NCBI GenBank assembly: GCA_950022295.1
Contig: OX465597.1
Span: forward strand, 374,635,016-374,699,015
Length of the DNA stretch: 64,000 nucleotides
Origin: Bromus sterilis
Taxonomy: Eukaryota > Streptophyta > Magnoliopsida > Poales > Poaceae
Direction: 5' to 3'
The notes below the pieces were generated by a model. It was not told the origin of the DNA. It did no database searches and saw nothing but the letters and a program-made list of their open reading frames with translations. The position numbers and the translations under genes are program-made. The stretch's first letter is position 1. Each line of letters begins with the position of its first letter. This document shows positions 45,246-56,398 of the stretch, in pieces.

Positions 45246-47517
45246 ATGGCTGGTCGTGGTGGTCGTGGTCGTGGTCGTTGTGCCAACGAGCCACCTTCGC
45301 CGCCGGACTACATGGCCGGGATGATGCGGAAGTTCGATCTGAACCGTCAGTTCATGGAGAATGTCATGGCTCAGTTCCCCCAGCCAAATCAGAATGGGCA
45401 TGATACGTCTCAAACGTATCTACTTTTCCTAACATTTTTGCTATTTTTTTGCCCTCATTCTTGCATGATTTGGATGAAACTAACCCGGACTAACACTGTA
45501 TTCAGCAGAGCTGCCTGTATGGTTTTATTGTGCGCAAGAAAATGGATTTTTTGGACGTCTCAGAAAATTCCCAGAAAAATACCAGAAAATCCACGCACCC
45601 GAAGGAGCCAGAAGCCAAAAGTGGGACCAGAGGGCAGCCAAGGGTGCCCCAGGCGCCCCCTGGCCCAGCCAGGGGTGGGGCCGCGCCCTCTGGCCGCCTG
45701 GGGGCCTCCCCCCTCCTCTGGTGCCCTACCGAGGCTCCTATTTATTCCCGTGACGGAGAAACCCTGAAACAGAAGTCGTTTTCCCAATTCTCGTCGCGGA
45801 GCCGCCGCCACCCTCTGTTCTTCTCCGGGAGGGCTAATCTGGAGGCTGTTTTGGCCTCCGGAGAGGGGAGATCATCGCCATCGTCATCATCATCACCACT
45901 CCATCCTCCCTGCATGACTTCTCCATCCATGTGTGAGTAATTCCCTGCTGTAGGCAAAGAGGGTGGTAGGGATTGGATGAGTTAGATCATGTAATAGTTT
46001 ATCAGATTGTTGGGGGCATGTTGCCTATCATCTAGATTGTTGTTTATCATCTCTGCTTCAACTTGTTGTTCTTAATGCTTGTCACTTTGGGCCCGAGTGC
46101 TATGATTTCAGATCTGAACCCTTTGTGTTTTCATGAATATATTTGTGTTCTTGATCCTATCTATGAGTTGTATGCACCTGTTATAGTCCGGAATCGGCGA
46201 TCCCAAAGGTGACAGCTTGGGACACCAAAGGGGATGGACTATAGTTTGAGGATTCCATGTATCCATTGATTGTTAATGATTTGTTCCGGTGCTCTTTGAC
46301 AGGAGCACCTTAATCTCCATAAGTTCCTTTTGGCCCCGTTCGTAGCGGGATGGTAGGACAAAAGATGTTGTGCAAGTTCTTATTGCAAGCACGTAAAACT
46401 ACCTTTGGGATACATGCCTGGTGTTTGATTTATGCCTAGATGATCATTGCTTTTTTGTATGCCTTGCCCCAAGTTAAATACATGATGTGTCTTATCCATG
46501 CAGCGCCCAACCATCCATCTCCCTAGCCTACAGTGTTTTTAATTCTGCTGGTTACTAGTTGTTTACTTTCACTGTTTTACTATTACTGTTTCACCATCAC
46601 TATTACCATTGCTATCATCACATCCATACCACAGTTGCTATTAATATCTTGTTGCAAGTAAGTGTATCTCAGGTGCGGTGGAATTGAAAACTCCACTATT
46701 AAAGCTTGTGGATATTCTTTGGCTCCCCTTGAGTCGAATCTATAAATTGGGTTATTCTTACCCGCGAAGACTATCTCGATCCCCTGCAGTTGTGGGTTAT
46801 TAGGGCACCACCATCAGCATGCCACAGTGACTCTGCATGACTTCACCCTCCTCAACCCCGCTATGTTCCGCAACTCCGTTCAGCCATTGGATGCTGATGA
46901 CTGGCTTCGCGACATGACTCACGAGCTAGAGTCTGCTAATGTCGATCCAGCCAACTATGTGAACATTGCGTCCTATCACCTGAAAGGCGCCGCTGCTCAG
47001 TGGTGGAACACCTACAAGCGTTCACTGCCAGTCAGAGAAGTCATCACTTGGGATGAATTTCAGTCCGCCTTCCACGTCCGCTACATTCCTCAGGGGATCA
47101 TGGATCGTAAGGGGGAAGAATTCTGCAACCTCACTCAAGGCAACATGATTGTTGAAGCCTATCAGCACGAGTTCCTCAACCTCTCTCGCTATGCGGAAGA
47201 AGAGATCACCACTGATGCTCGCAGGCAGCAGAAGTTCCGTCGTGGCCTCAATCCAGACCTTAGACTCGCTCTTGCCGTTCATGATTTTGCCAACTTCGCC
47301 ACCATGGTGAACAAGGCTATCACCGTCGAGACTGCCCAGATGGAGCACAAGAACTCACTGAAACGCTATCGTGACGTTGGCTCATCTTCGGGCGCAACAC
47401 AGAAGCGTCGTATCTGGCTCCCTACCAGTGTGACCCATTCACCTGTCCCTGCTCCAAGGCTGTCTTATGCCGCACCCCGTCTGCCTCCGCCACCACAGAT
47501 GCCAAGAGCTCTGTCTC
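45246..47517 (+). pseudogene. Gag of chromovirus copy 1, interrupted
   Basis: The ATG at 45246 opens an Arg/Gly-rich N-terminus (MAGRGGRGRGR...DYMAGMMRKF). After 51 codons it is split by a solo LTR. The frame resumes near 46817 with the capsid region (LNPAMFRNSVQPLDADDWL, ...AQWWNTYKRSLP, ...FRRGLNPDLRLAL), as in copy 2. It reaches the proline-rich linker before the second solo LTR at 47518. The zinc knuckle region would follow at 49176-49330, where frames are broken. Confidence 0.85.
45401..46816 (+). mobile_element. Solo LTR in gag of copy 1 (first)
   Basis: TGATACGTCTCAAACGTATC to GCACCACCATCA, 1416 bp. Left flank AATGGGCA and right flank GCATGCCAC share GCA, or GCATG if the first TG is counted as host. 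Removing the insert restores the gag reading frame. It is related to the LTRs in 14694-31875 but its 3' half is a distinct subtype. Confidence 0.75.
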
Positions 47518-49175
47518 TGATACGTCCCAAACGTATCTATAATTTATGCTTGTTCCATGCATGTTTTGTGTGACTTTGCCATGTTTTGCTTGAAATTTCA
47601 TACACTTTTGAACCTATTTGGACTAACCTATTAACTCAGTGCACCCAGTTGGCAGTTTCTGTTTTCTGTTGTTTTTGTATTTCGGGTTTTCCGGCCATTA
47701 AAAGTGCTCCAAAAATTCCGGGAAAAAAAATATATAAAAAATCAGCGCAACAGAAGCTTCCGGAATCACCAAGAGAGGGAAGGGGGGCCACCACCAGGCA
47801 TCCAGGAGAGCAGGTGGCGCGGCCCCACCCTGGGCCGCGTCAGGCACCCTCCTGACTGCCTCGTGGGTCCCCTCGACGCCCCCCTTCGCCTATATTTACC
47901 CCTCGGGGTGGAAACCCATAATAAGGACTCCTCTTTCGCGATCTCGCCTCTGTTCCGCCGCCGCCGCCGTTTGTAGATCGGGGCTGCCTGGAGAAGCTGC
48001 TCCGGCACCCTGCCGGGAGAAGCTACCCCCTCCGGGAGACCCTCCATAGCCATGGACGCCTCCCGTATGTACCGTGAGTAGTTTCCCTTGGACCATGGGT
48101 CCGTGACCAGTATCTATGTGATCTATCTCTCCCCCTTTTGTGCTTCCACTTTCGAGTCCTCGTGAGCTGCCTCACATGATCGAGGCATCTATGTAATTTC
48201 TGCTGTTGCTATGCTGAGTTTGTTGGCATCTGATGGATTATGAGACTATGTTCAGATTATGATGAGTAATACATTTGGTTCTTCTCTTTTATATTTTGTT
48301 CTTGAGTAAATTCTTGCATGTTCTCCGTAGCGGTATTTGCTTTGGCCAAGTATTTTATTTGCAACTCCAAGAGAGAGCGTTATGCTCGATTGTGGGTTCA
48401 GCCCCTTGATGTCTAGCTTGAGTGACAGAAACATGAGACTAGGGGATGTGCTGTTGCCACCAGGGATAAAACAACGGTGCTTGTACCGGCGGGTGCAAGG
48501 ATTGTTTACTTTACACATAGTTCTTTTAATGCAGTTCTATGTTGCTTTGAGTTTACACTTTGGGTGGGATTCGCAACTTAATACCAGCGAGATGTTCTGG
48601 ATAGATATCTCAAGGTGGATGATTCGTAGTAGATGCAGATGGGTTTCGGTCTACTTACCTTGGCGTACTGCCCATTGCTTTTGAGCCCTTCCTTTCTTTG
48701 CAGCATAGTTAGCATTGCGGTGCCTTCATAATCCTGTCAATTGCCCAACTGTGATTTGTTTACCTCTCTAGCACTTTTATCGTATTTTGAGAGAGAGACA
48801 TCACTAGTGAAAATCACGGGACCCTGGTCCATCTTCATATCACTGTTTACACCCTTATTACTTTCAGTCTTTACTTTCAGTTGCCACTATTATTATCTCT
48901 TGCGTTGATCCTTTGTAAACAGCAAGGCCGGAGGAATTGACAACTCCTCTGTACTCGTTGGGAGCAAAGTTATTTGTATCTGTGTGCAGGTCCAGGTGAA
49001 GCTAGCAACCTCGGCGCCATTGTTCACTTTACCACCTTCTTGTATCCTTCGGAGTCCTACGGGAGACAAACCTTGGTATCTTTGCCAAGGGAAAAGTTGC
49101 CGCTGCACTGTATCTCACCCTGCACTTGGGGTAATCAACGAGGGCTTGAAGAGTATTAACACTCTCTTGCCATCA
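47518..49175 (+). mobile_element. Solo LTR in gag of copy 1 (second)
   Basis: TGATACGTCCCAAACGTATC to CTCTTGCCATCA, 1658 bp. Flanks GTCTC (47513-47517) and GCCTC (49176-49180) match in four of five bases, an aged target duplication. It belongs to subtype A, like 30244-31875. It lies in the proline-rich linker of gag, just before the zinc knuckle. Confidence 0.78.
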
Positions 49176-52070
49176 GCCTCCACCACCCAATGCTACACCC
49201 CTTCGTCCTCAGGATGGATTATGATTCACGTGTCGCCAACCTGGGCATTTTTCCAGGGAGTGCCCCCAGAAACAGAAGCAACTGGTAGTTCACCCCGCTG
49301 GCCGCGGAAATGGTTGTGGCAACAACAGGACCTCCAACTATAATACTAGGTCTGCTGCTTATGCTCGTGGACATGCTAACAACATTAATGTTGAAGAAGC
49401 TCAGCAACAACCCGCTACCGTGATGGGTACCCTTCTCGTTAATTCCGTACATGCTACTGTTTTATTTGATACAGGAGCATTGCATTCATTCTTGTCGGAA
49501 GCATTCGCATTGTCGCATAACTTCATGCTAGAAAAGATGAACCCATCGATGGTTGTGCACACCCCGATAGGCCATTGCCACACCTCCAAAATCGTGCCCG
49601 AAACCACCGTTGAAATTGAAGGAATTGAATTCCGTGCTTCCCCCATCATTCTGAAGTCTTCCACCATAGACCTCATTCTGGGAATCAATTGGTTGAAATT
49701 TCACGATGCCGGACTGTATTGTGGCACCAAGTATGTCCAACTTTTTCACCCCTCCGGCGGGATTGTTAATCACACCACCCGAATTATCGATGATGATGAA
49801 ACACAGATCTTTATGATGAATGCTTTTAATATCTCACCTCTAGAAGGAATTGAGAACGTTCTGGTCGTTCGTGATTTTCCCGACGTCTTCCCAGAAGAAC
49901 TGTCGGGAATACCCCCGATCAGAGAAGTTGAATTTGTCATCGACTTAAAGCCCGGCAGCGTCCCTATTTCTAAGAGTCCCTATAAGATGCCACCTCAACA
50001 CCTCCTTGAACTTAAGAAGGAGATCGACACGGCACTCCACAAGGGTTTCATTCGCCCAAGTTCCTCAGCTTGGGGAGCACCTTCGCTTTTTGTCAAGAAG
50101 AGCGATGGGACAAACCGATTGGTCCAAGATTATCTGCCCATTAACCAAGCCACCATCCAGAACAAATACCCACTTCCCTGGATCAACGATCTGTATGATC
50201 AACTTGCCTGGTCCAAGGTGTTTTCTAAACTCGACTTGAGGTTGAGTTATCACCAAATCCGAGTCCGTGATGAGGACATTCCGAAGACCGCCTTCATTAC
50301 TCGCTATGGTTCATACGAGTACACCGTCATGTCCTTTGGCTTAACCAATGCTCCAGCCACCTTCTCCAGATTGATGAATTATATTTTCATGGAGTACCTT
50401 GACAAGTTCGTCATGGTTTATCTAGATGATATATAGATATATTCCAAGAATGAAGAAGAACATGCTGAACATCTTCGTCTTATACTGGAGAAGCTTCGAG
50501 AACACAAACTCTACGCTAAGTATTCTAAGTGTGAGTTCTGGCTTCCCGAAGTAACCTACCTTGGACATGTGATTTCCAAGGATGGCATTGTCGTCACCCC
50601 AGAACGTATCCAGGCTATTCTTGACTGGAATCCTCCCAAGACCGTCAAGCAAGTCCGCATTTTCCTCGGGCTCGCTAGCTATTGCCGCCGTTTTGTCGAG
50701 AATTTTTCCAAGATTGCCAGGCCTTTGACTAATCTGCTTCACAAAGGCGTCAAGTTCGAGTGGACAGATAAATGTCAGGAAAGTTTCCAAGCGCTCAAGG
50801 ACAAGCTAACTTCTCCCCCGATGCTCGCTCCCCTTGATACTCAAAAGTATTTCGTGATATATTGCGGCGCGTCTCATGAAGGATTAGGTTGTGTCCTAAT
50901 GCAAGAGCGCAAAGTGATTGCTTATGGCTCTCGTCATTTGCGTGCTCACGAAGAAAAGTATCCAACACATGATCTCGAATTGGCAGCAGTAATTTATGCA
51001 TTGAAGCTGTGGCGACATTACCTCGTCGGTAATCGTTGCGAGGTCTACACCGACCACAAAAGTCTGAAGTACATGTTTACTCAGCCAGACCTGAATCTTC
51101 ATCAACAACGATGGCTCGAGACAATAGCCGACTTCAACATGGATATTTCGTATACCCCTGGCAAGGCTAATGTGATGGCCGATGCCTTGAGCCGCAAAGC
51201 TTACTGTTCTGAACTTGAGGTTCAGGTACATCAACCACTTCTGTATGAAGAGCTTCGCAAGCTTAACCTCGAGATTGTTCATCAAGGTTACGTCAATAAC
51301 CTAGTTCTCGAGTCAAAACTCGACGCCCTCATCAAGAGTAGACAACCTCATGACACTGACATTGTGAAGATCAAGCAAGACATCGCAGAAGGAAAGCCCT
51401 CCTCTTTTACCATTGATACCAATGATGGTGATACTATGTACTTCAAGGGCCGATTAGTAGTTCCTGTGAGCCCGGCCATCATTAACTGTGGTCCGGATAT
51501 CATGAAAGAAGCCCATAATTCTCCCTTGTCAATCCACCCTGGCAGTACCAAGATGTATAAAGACCTTCGTAACCGGTACTGGTGGCCTTACATGAAGCAA
51601 GACATCGCCTGCTATGTTTCCCAATGTGACGTTTGCAGTCGCGTCAAGGACGGACATCAGAAACCTGCTGGCTGGTTGCGACCGCTCCCTCTTCCTAATT
51701 GGAAGTGGGACAAAGTCGAAATGGACTTCGTCACCGGTTTTCCCAAGTCAAAGAAAGGTAACGATGCAATCTTTGTCGTCATCGACCGATTCTCCAAGAT
51801 TGCTCACTTCCTGCCAGTCAAGGAGACGATCACTGCTAGTCAGTTAGCGAACTTGTATATCTTCCGGATTGTGTCACTCCACGGTATTCCGCTGGAGATC
51901 AGTCCAGACCATGGTGGCCTTTTGACCTCACGATACTGGAAGAGTTTCATGGAAGCATTCGGGACTCGTCTATCTCTCAGCACCGCTTATCACCCCCAGT
52001 CCCAAGGCCAAGTTGAACGAGTCAATCAAGTGTTGGAAGACATGCTTCGCGCTTGTGTCCTTTCATTCGG
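49176..52070 (+). pseudogene. Pol of chromovirus copy 1: protease, RT, RNase H, integrase (truncated)
   Basis: From 49420 one frame reads protease (VLFDTGALHSF), then reverse transcriptase to YLDDI. There a TAG at 50434-50436 replaces the Leu codon found in copy 2. The same frame then continues through RNase H (THDLELAAVIYALKLW, YTDHKSLKYM) and integrase (zinc site H-H-CDVC; catalytic Asp in EMDFVTGF, Asp in SPDHGG, Glu in GQVERVNQ) to RACVLSFG, where it is cut at 52070. The GPY/F module and chromodomain are missing. It is inactive through the stop and truncation. Confidence 0.9.
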
Positions 52071-52091
52071 CAGTCGGCTCTGATACCAACT
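52071..52091 (-). other. Extra primer-binding-site stub next to the left LTR
   Basis: On the minus strand, AGT-TGGTATCAGAGC-CGACTG follows the left LTR, exactly as after the 5' LTR at 61471-61493. A terminal 3' LTR should be followed by host DNA. The stub is then joined to the integrase of copy 1 with a GG shared at the joint. Confidence 0.85.
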
Positions 52092-55000
52092 TGTGACTCC
52101 CCAAAAATCAATCCATGTACAGTAATCATACACGCAGGGTACACGGCTGAGATTAGGGTGCCACGGTGAGAATATCACAGCACAACACTAAACACAAAAG
52201 GATAAACCAGTATGTTACAAGATAAGGGGTCACACGGACCCGAATACATAAGTTATACAAGCCATAATATCTGAGTACAGACATAGTTAGTCAAGTTTTG
52301 CCTTAAGAAGGCTAGCACAAATAACATCAGAGATACAAATCGAAAAGGCAAGGCCTCCTGCCTGGGAGCCTCCGAAACTACTCCTGGTCCTGGTCAGCGG
52401 GGGTCTCGACGTAATAGTATCCGCCTCCGGGGTACTCCTGCTCCTGGGCTCCAACGTCGACTGCAGCGGCCGATCAGGCAAAGCGAAAAAGGGGAAATAA
52501 AGCAAAGGTGAGTATCTAGCATACCTGCGAGTCTTACGTCCGCTACTAAGCATTATGCATTGTATCAACGGAAAGAAGAGGTTGTATATAGTGGACTGCA
52601 AGATAGAAATCAGAATAAGGGTAAGAAGCTAGGCCTATCGAAGACTAGCATCTTCTGACGATGTCTTGCAGCATGAGAAGAGAATCAGCCAACAGTTCAT
52701 ATAAAGAAATAAAGTAACAATGAAGCAGAAGTTGCTGCAACATTGTATAATAGTAAGTTGTAATGTTTAATAATAATAATGCCTCAGAGTTCCCCTCCCC
52801 GACTTCCCTGCGAGGAAGAAAACCCGGAACCATACAGTTTAATAGTAATAGTTTGTAGTGGTAAAATCTAGCTTCAGCATAAAGCGTCCTGTTACCGTGG
52901 ACACGGCTATTCGAATAGATTAAACTCCCTGCAGGGGTGCACTAATGTTCAGCCTACACGCTTGGATCTCCAGGGTGGCGTGAACCTTGTTAGGGAACGC
53001 CCCACCGAGGCTATCTGACACATCGCAGTTCATCCTAGGCTCAGCAGAGAGGCCATCCGCCGGACTATATCCTATGCGCCAAGGGGTCTAGGTCCCTCAC
53101 CCTTGCACGCTCCTGCACGGTACGAGACTGGCCGGTGAAGCAAAAGCAAATCCAAAACACACCTGCTGCAGCAAATAAGACAAGACCGCTTCCCGGCTAT
53201 CAGCCCATGGTACTGTTGACGTCTGAACAGATTTCGGACAAACTACGACGAAGGGGAGCCCATAACTCCTTATCCCACGTGAAGGTAGTGCGTACAGACC
53301 AACGGGTCTCTCAAGTCATCCGCCGAACCATTTAGCATTTTAATATTATCTCGCAGACAACCGTTATCGCTGTCTGACTAACAACACAACGCACAACGAA
53401 CAGCAACAAGGCCCACCGGTAACGTCGGGGCCTGCCCTGTTGTCCCGTCAAAGCGCGCGGTTACCGACAAGGTGAACTGTCTCCTTACCTTGTCTCGTGT
53501 GTGCTCTTGGTAGAGCTTGACTTTTTTCGTGGTTTGGTAACTCTCGCGAGATACGAGCAGGGGCCAAGCATGCCAGTAACGTCGGTCGTACCCTCCCTGT
53601 CGTTCCCGACAATATACCTCTCGCGGGAACCGTTGGGTCACCCGACTTCTTACCTTAAGGACAACCGGGACTCAGGTACCTAGAGCGGCTATACAGAGTC
53701 AGCAACGATTGGAGTACAAGGATTACTCCTTGATAGCTCACACTTGATGGTGGCTCGGCAGAGCCGAGCTAGGGAGCCTTAGGCGGTGTCTGCATTGTAC
53801 CGTACCTGTGCAGTTGTAATAAGTAGTATCCGCGCCACTCCCCTGAGTGGTCACGGCCTGCTATCTAATCCTAGCTAACAATGCGCAGGGCTCACTGCTG
53901 AATATAATGCATAAATATCATAGGCAGCATAGGATAAAGGAAGGTACATCAAGGGGCGACAAAAGCAGGCTATGCAATTGAATAGGATTGTAATCGTAGC
54001 AGCAGCAGTAACAATGCATAGTGCAAGAAAGTACGGAAAAGATAGGCGATATCTGGGGAAGAGAATGGCTCTGCTTGCCTGGAAGCTCGACGGTAGGGGC
54101 AGGGTCGTCGACGAAGTAGTCGTACCCGGCAGCAGTGTAGTCGGCGGTAGCAGCGGGGTCTACCAAAGATTAAGGGGGGGAAGGAAACAGTAAATACACA
54201 GCAATAATATTCAAACATATGCATGACATGACGTAAGCAAAGTTAACGGTGTTCTAACGCAGTGCAAAGCACGTTGCTCGGAGCGGGAATTCATCCGGGG
54301 ATGAACTACCGGCTCCGGGTGATTACCGGACAGGATGTCCGGAGGGGGAAGGGTTCATGCCCGAGGTGTCGTGGACATCCGACAAACACAAGGGGGGAAT
54401 ATCCGTGTTAGTTGAATCCTCCCGGACAACTTTCGTGTTCGGAATAAATTCATCCGGCAGGTTTTTACCGGCACCGGGAATTATCGACAGACAACCCGGA
54501 GGGGGGATGTCGGTGTTCGTTGTGTTAGAGGGGTGTGGTTGGTATACGGATAGCGTATTCGTATTCGTTATATTTTTTTGATCAATTTTCATGTATAAAG
54601 TTTTTGAATCTGACTTACGGTTTAAAAGATATTCAAATTCATAGTTTAAATCATTTTAAATCAATTTTCTAAATTATTTTATTATTAAATTTCAAACATT
54701 ATCCACAACAGGGTTGACTGGTCAAACCTGACCAGTGGGTCCCACTGGTCAGCCTCACATGCTAATAAAACATTTTAATTAAATCTAATTACAGTGGGGT
54801 CCCACATGTCATAGGGACATACATTTCTATTTCATTTATAATTTAATTAAGCTAGTGGGGCCCAGTAGTCAGTGAGACAGAGTTATACTTAACTGTTAAT
54901 TTAATCCAAGGGTTATTTAAGTGGATGGACCCACATGTCATTCTCACTGGGGGTTATTCTCTGTTTTAATTTTTTTGTTAGGGCCTAATTACCCTGGGGG

Positions 55001-56362
55001 CCACTGGTCAGTGAGGGTGAGAGGGGGTTAAGCCCCACGGCTGTTTGCAGCCACGCCGGCGACGACAACCAGTGACGTCGGCGAGACCACAGCGCCTAGC
55101 ACCGGCGACCAAATCGAGTGTCGCCAGCCTCGTTCGAACGGGGTGAGTACCACGCGCCCATCGCAGGCACAAGCTTGGTCCAGAACGGCCAGGAACGCCG
55201 GCCATGGACGCGAGCTACGGCGGCCGGAGCACACACCCACGGCGACGATGATTTAGCGCGAAAGATTGAACATGGCTAAGAGAAATGAAGCTTAGGCTCA
55301 CATGGAGCGGGTAGGGGCTGGCAGCAGGCTCGTGGAAGGCTCGTGGTGGCGGAATTTGTCGGCGGCGGCGGCGCGACCAGCGACGGGGATCGGGTCGATT
55401 TGCAGTCGGCGGGGCGTCTCGAGCTTCAGTCTCCACTTGAGACGACGAAGACGACGGCGGGGGAGCTCCCGGACACGCTGCCTGGGCCGGAGGTGGACAG
55501 TGGCCGCGAGCACCACGGTGGCGTGGCCATGGGCAAGATCGAGCCCAAGCGGGAGGATGAGCAGGGGGGCTAGCGCGAGGGGAATGGTGATGGGCTAGGG
55601 TTTCCAGGGGCGAGGCACGGGTCGGGGAGTTCTTATCCGCCCGAGGGAGCCGTGGATGAGCTCCACGGAGGGGGGGTCTCCGGTGGCAGCGGGGATGCCT
55701 GCCACGCCCTCCCCTGTACGGAGGTTGAAGAAGGGGGCGTGGCTGGGCTTGGGGGTGGGCTGGTTTGGCCCAGGGGGAAGAGGGGGATGGGCCTGTTTGC
55801 TCTTATTCCATTTTAATTCTTTTCTGCTTTTCTTTTATGTTTGGAATTTTTGTTTTTCTTTGAAATGATTTTTTCCACATGTGCAACTTGTGGGTATATT
55901 TATGCTGCATATATTAGAGGTGCCACAAAAAGTTTGGTGGACAAAGGAAATTCATTTGATATTTCTTTTAAATATTAAATGCCCAAAGTGAGGGTTTTGA
56001 CCTACTGTTTGAATTGTTTAGAATTATCTATAACTTAATAAATTCCCAAACCCATATGGATTTGGTCCACTGAATATTTGTGATTTTATAAAAGTAGTTT
56101 CACAATTTTTGGAGAAAGTTTATTTTTCACATTGGTTTTAATATTCCACCAAAGGCATTTTGAGATTTGATTTGATTTCAAATGTTTATGGGTTGGACTT
56201 TGTTTTCATCCATGATGATTAAGGCCCATGGTTCACTTTGCTTGCCACCATATCAAAGAGGAATTTGAATTTGAACTGAACCATTTGATTAAAGCAAAAA
56301 TTTTGAACAGTAGTGATAAACAGTAATGGTGATTACTGTTTACTGACAGTGAGAGTGTTACA
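52092..56362 (-). repeat. Left LTR of chromovirus copy 2 (4.27 kb)
   Basis: On the minus strand it opens TGTAACACTCTCACTGTCAG at 56362 and closes GGGGAGTCACA at 52092. A GC-rich block at 55020-55780 corresponds to the one in the copy 1 LTR. A TATATAC box lies near 52590 on the minus strand. It serves as the 3' LTR for the internal region to its right. Confidence 0.85.
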
Positions 56363-56374
56363 AATCTCCCCCAC
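56363..56374 (-). other. Polypurine tract of chromovirus copy 2
   Basis: GTGGGGGAGATT on the minus strand, directly before the LTR start TGTAACA. This is where plus-strand DNA synthesis would begin, and it fixes the LTR border. Confidence 0.75.
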
Positions 56375-56398
56375 TACAAGAATTCTCGTCCCGAGAAT

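Larger units (their letters stand above)
40253..52070 (+). mobile_element. Gypsy chromovirus copy 1, truncated inside integrase
   Basis: The 5' LTR is 40253-44595, the primer site 44599-44610, leader to 45245, gag 45246 onward (split by two solo LTRs at 45401 and 47518), and pol to 52070. The 3' end of pol, the purine tract and the 3' LTR are missing; the sequence jumps at 52070/52071 to a second copy in reverse orientation. It is the same family as copy 2, judged by LTR, gag and pol similarity. Sequence type and primer site fit the chromovirus lineage (Tekay/Del-like). Confidence 0.85.
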
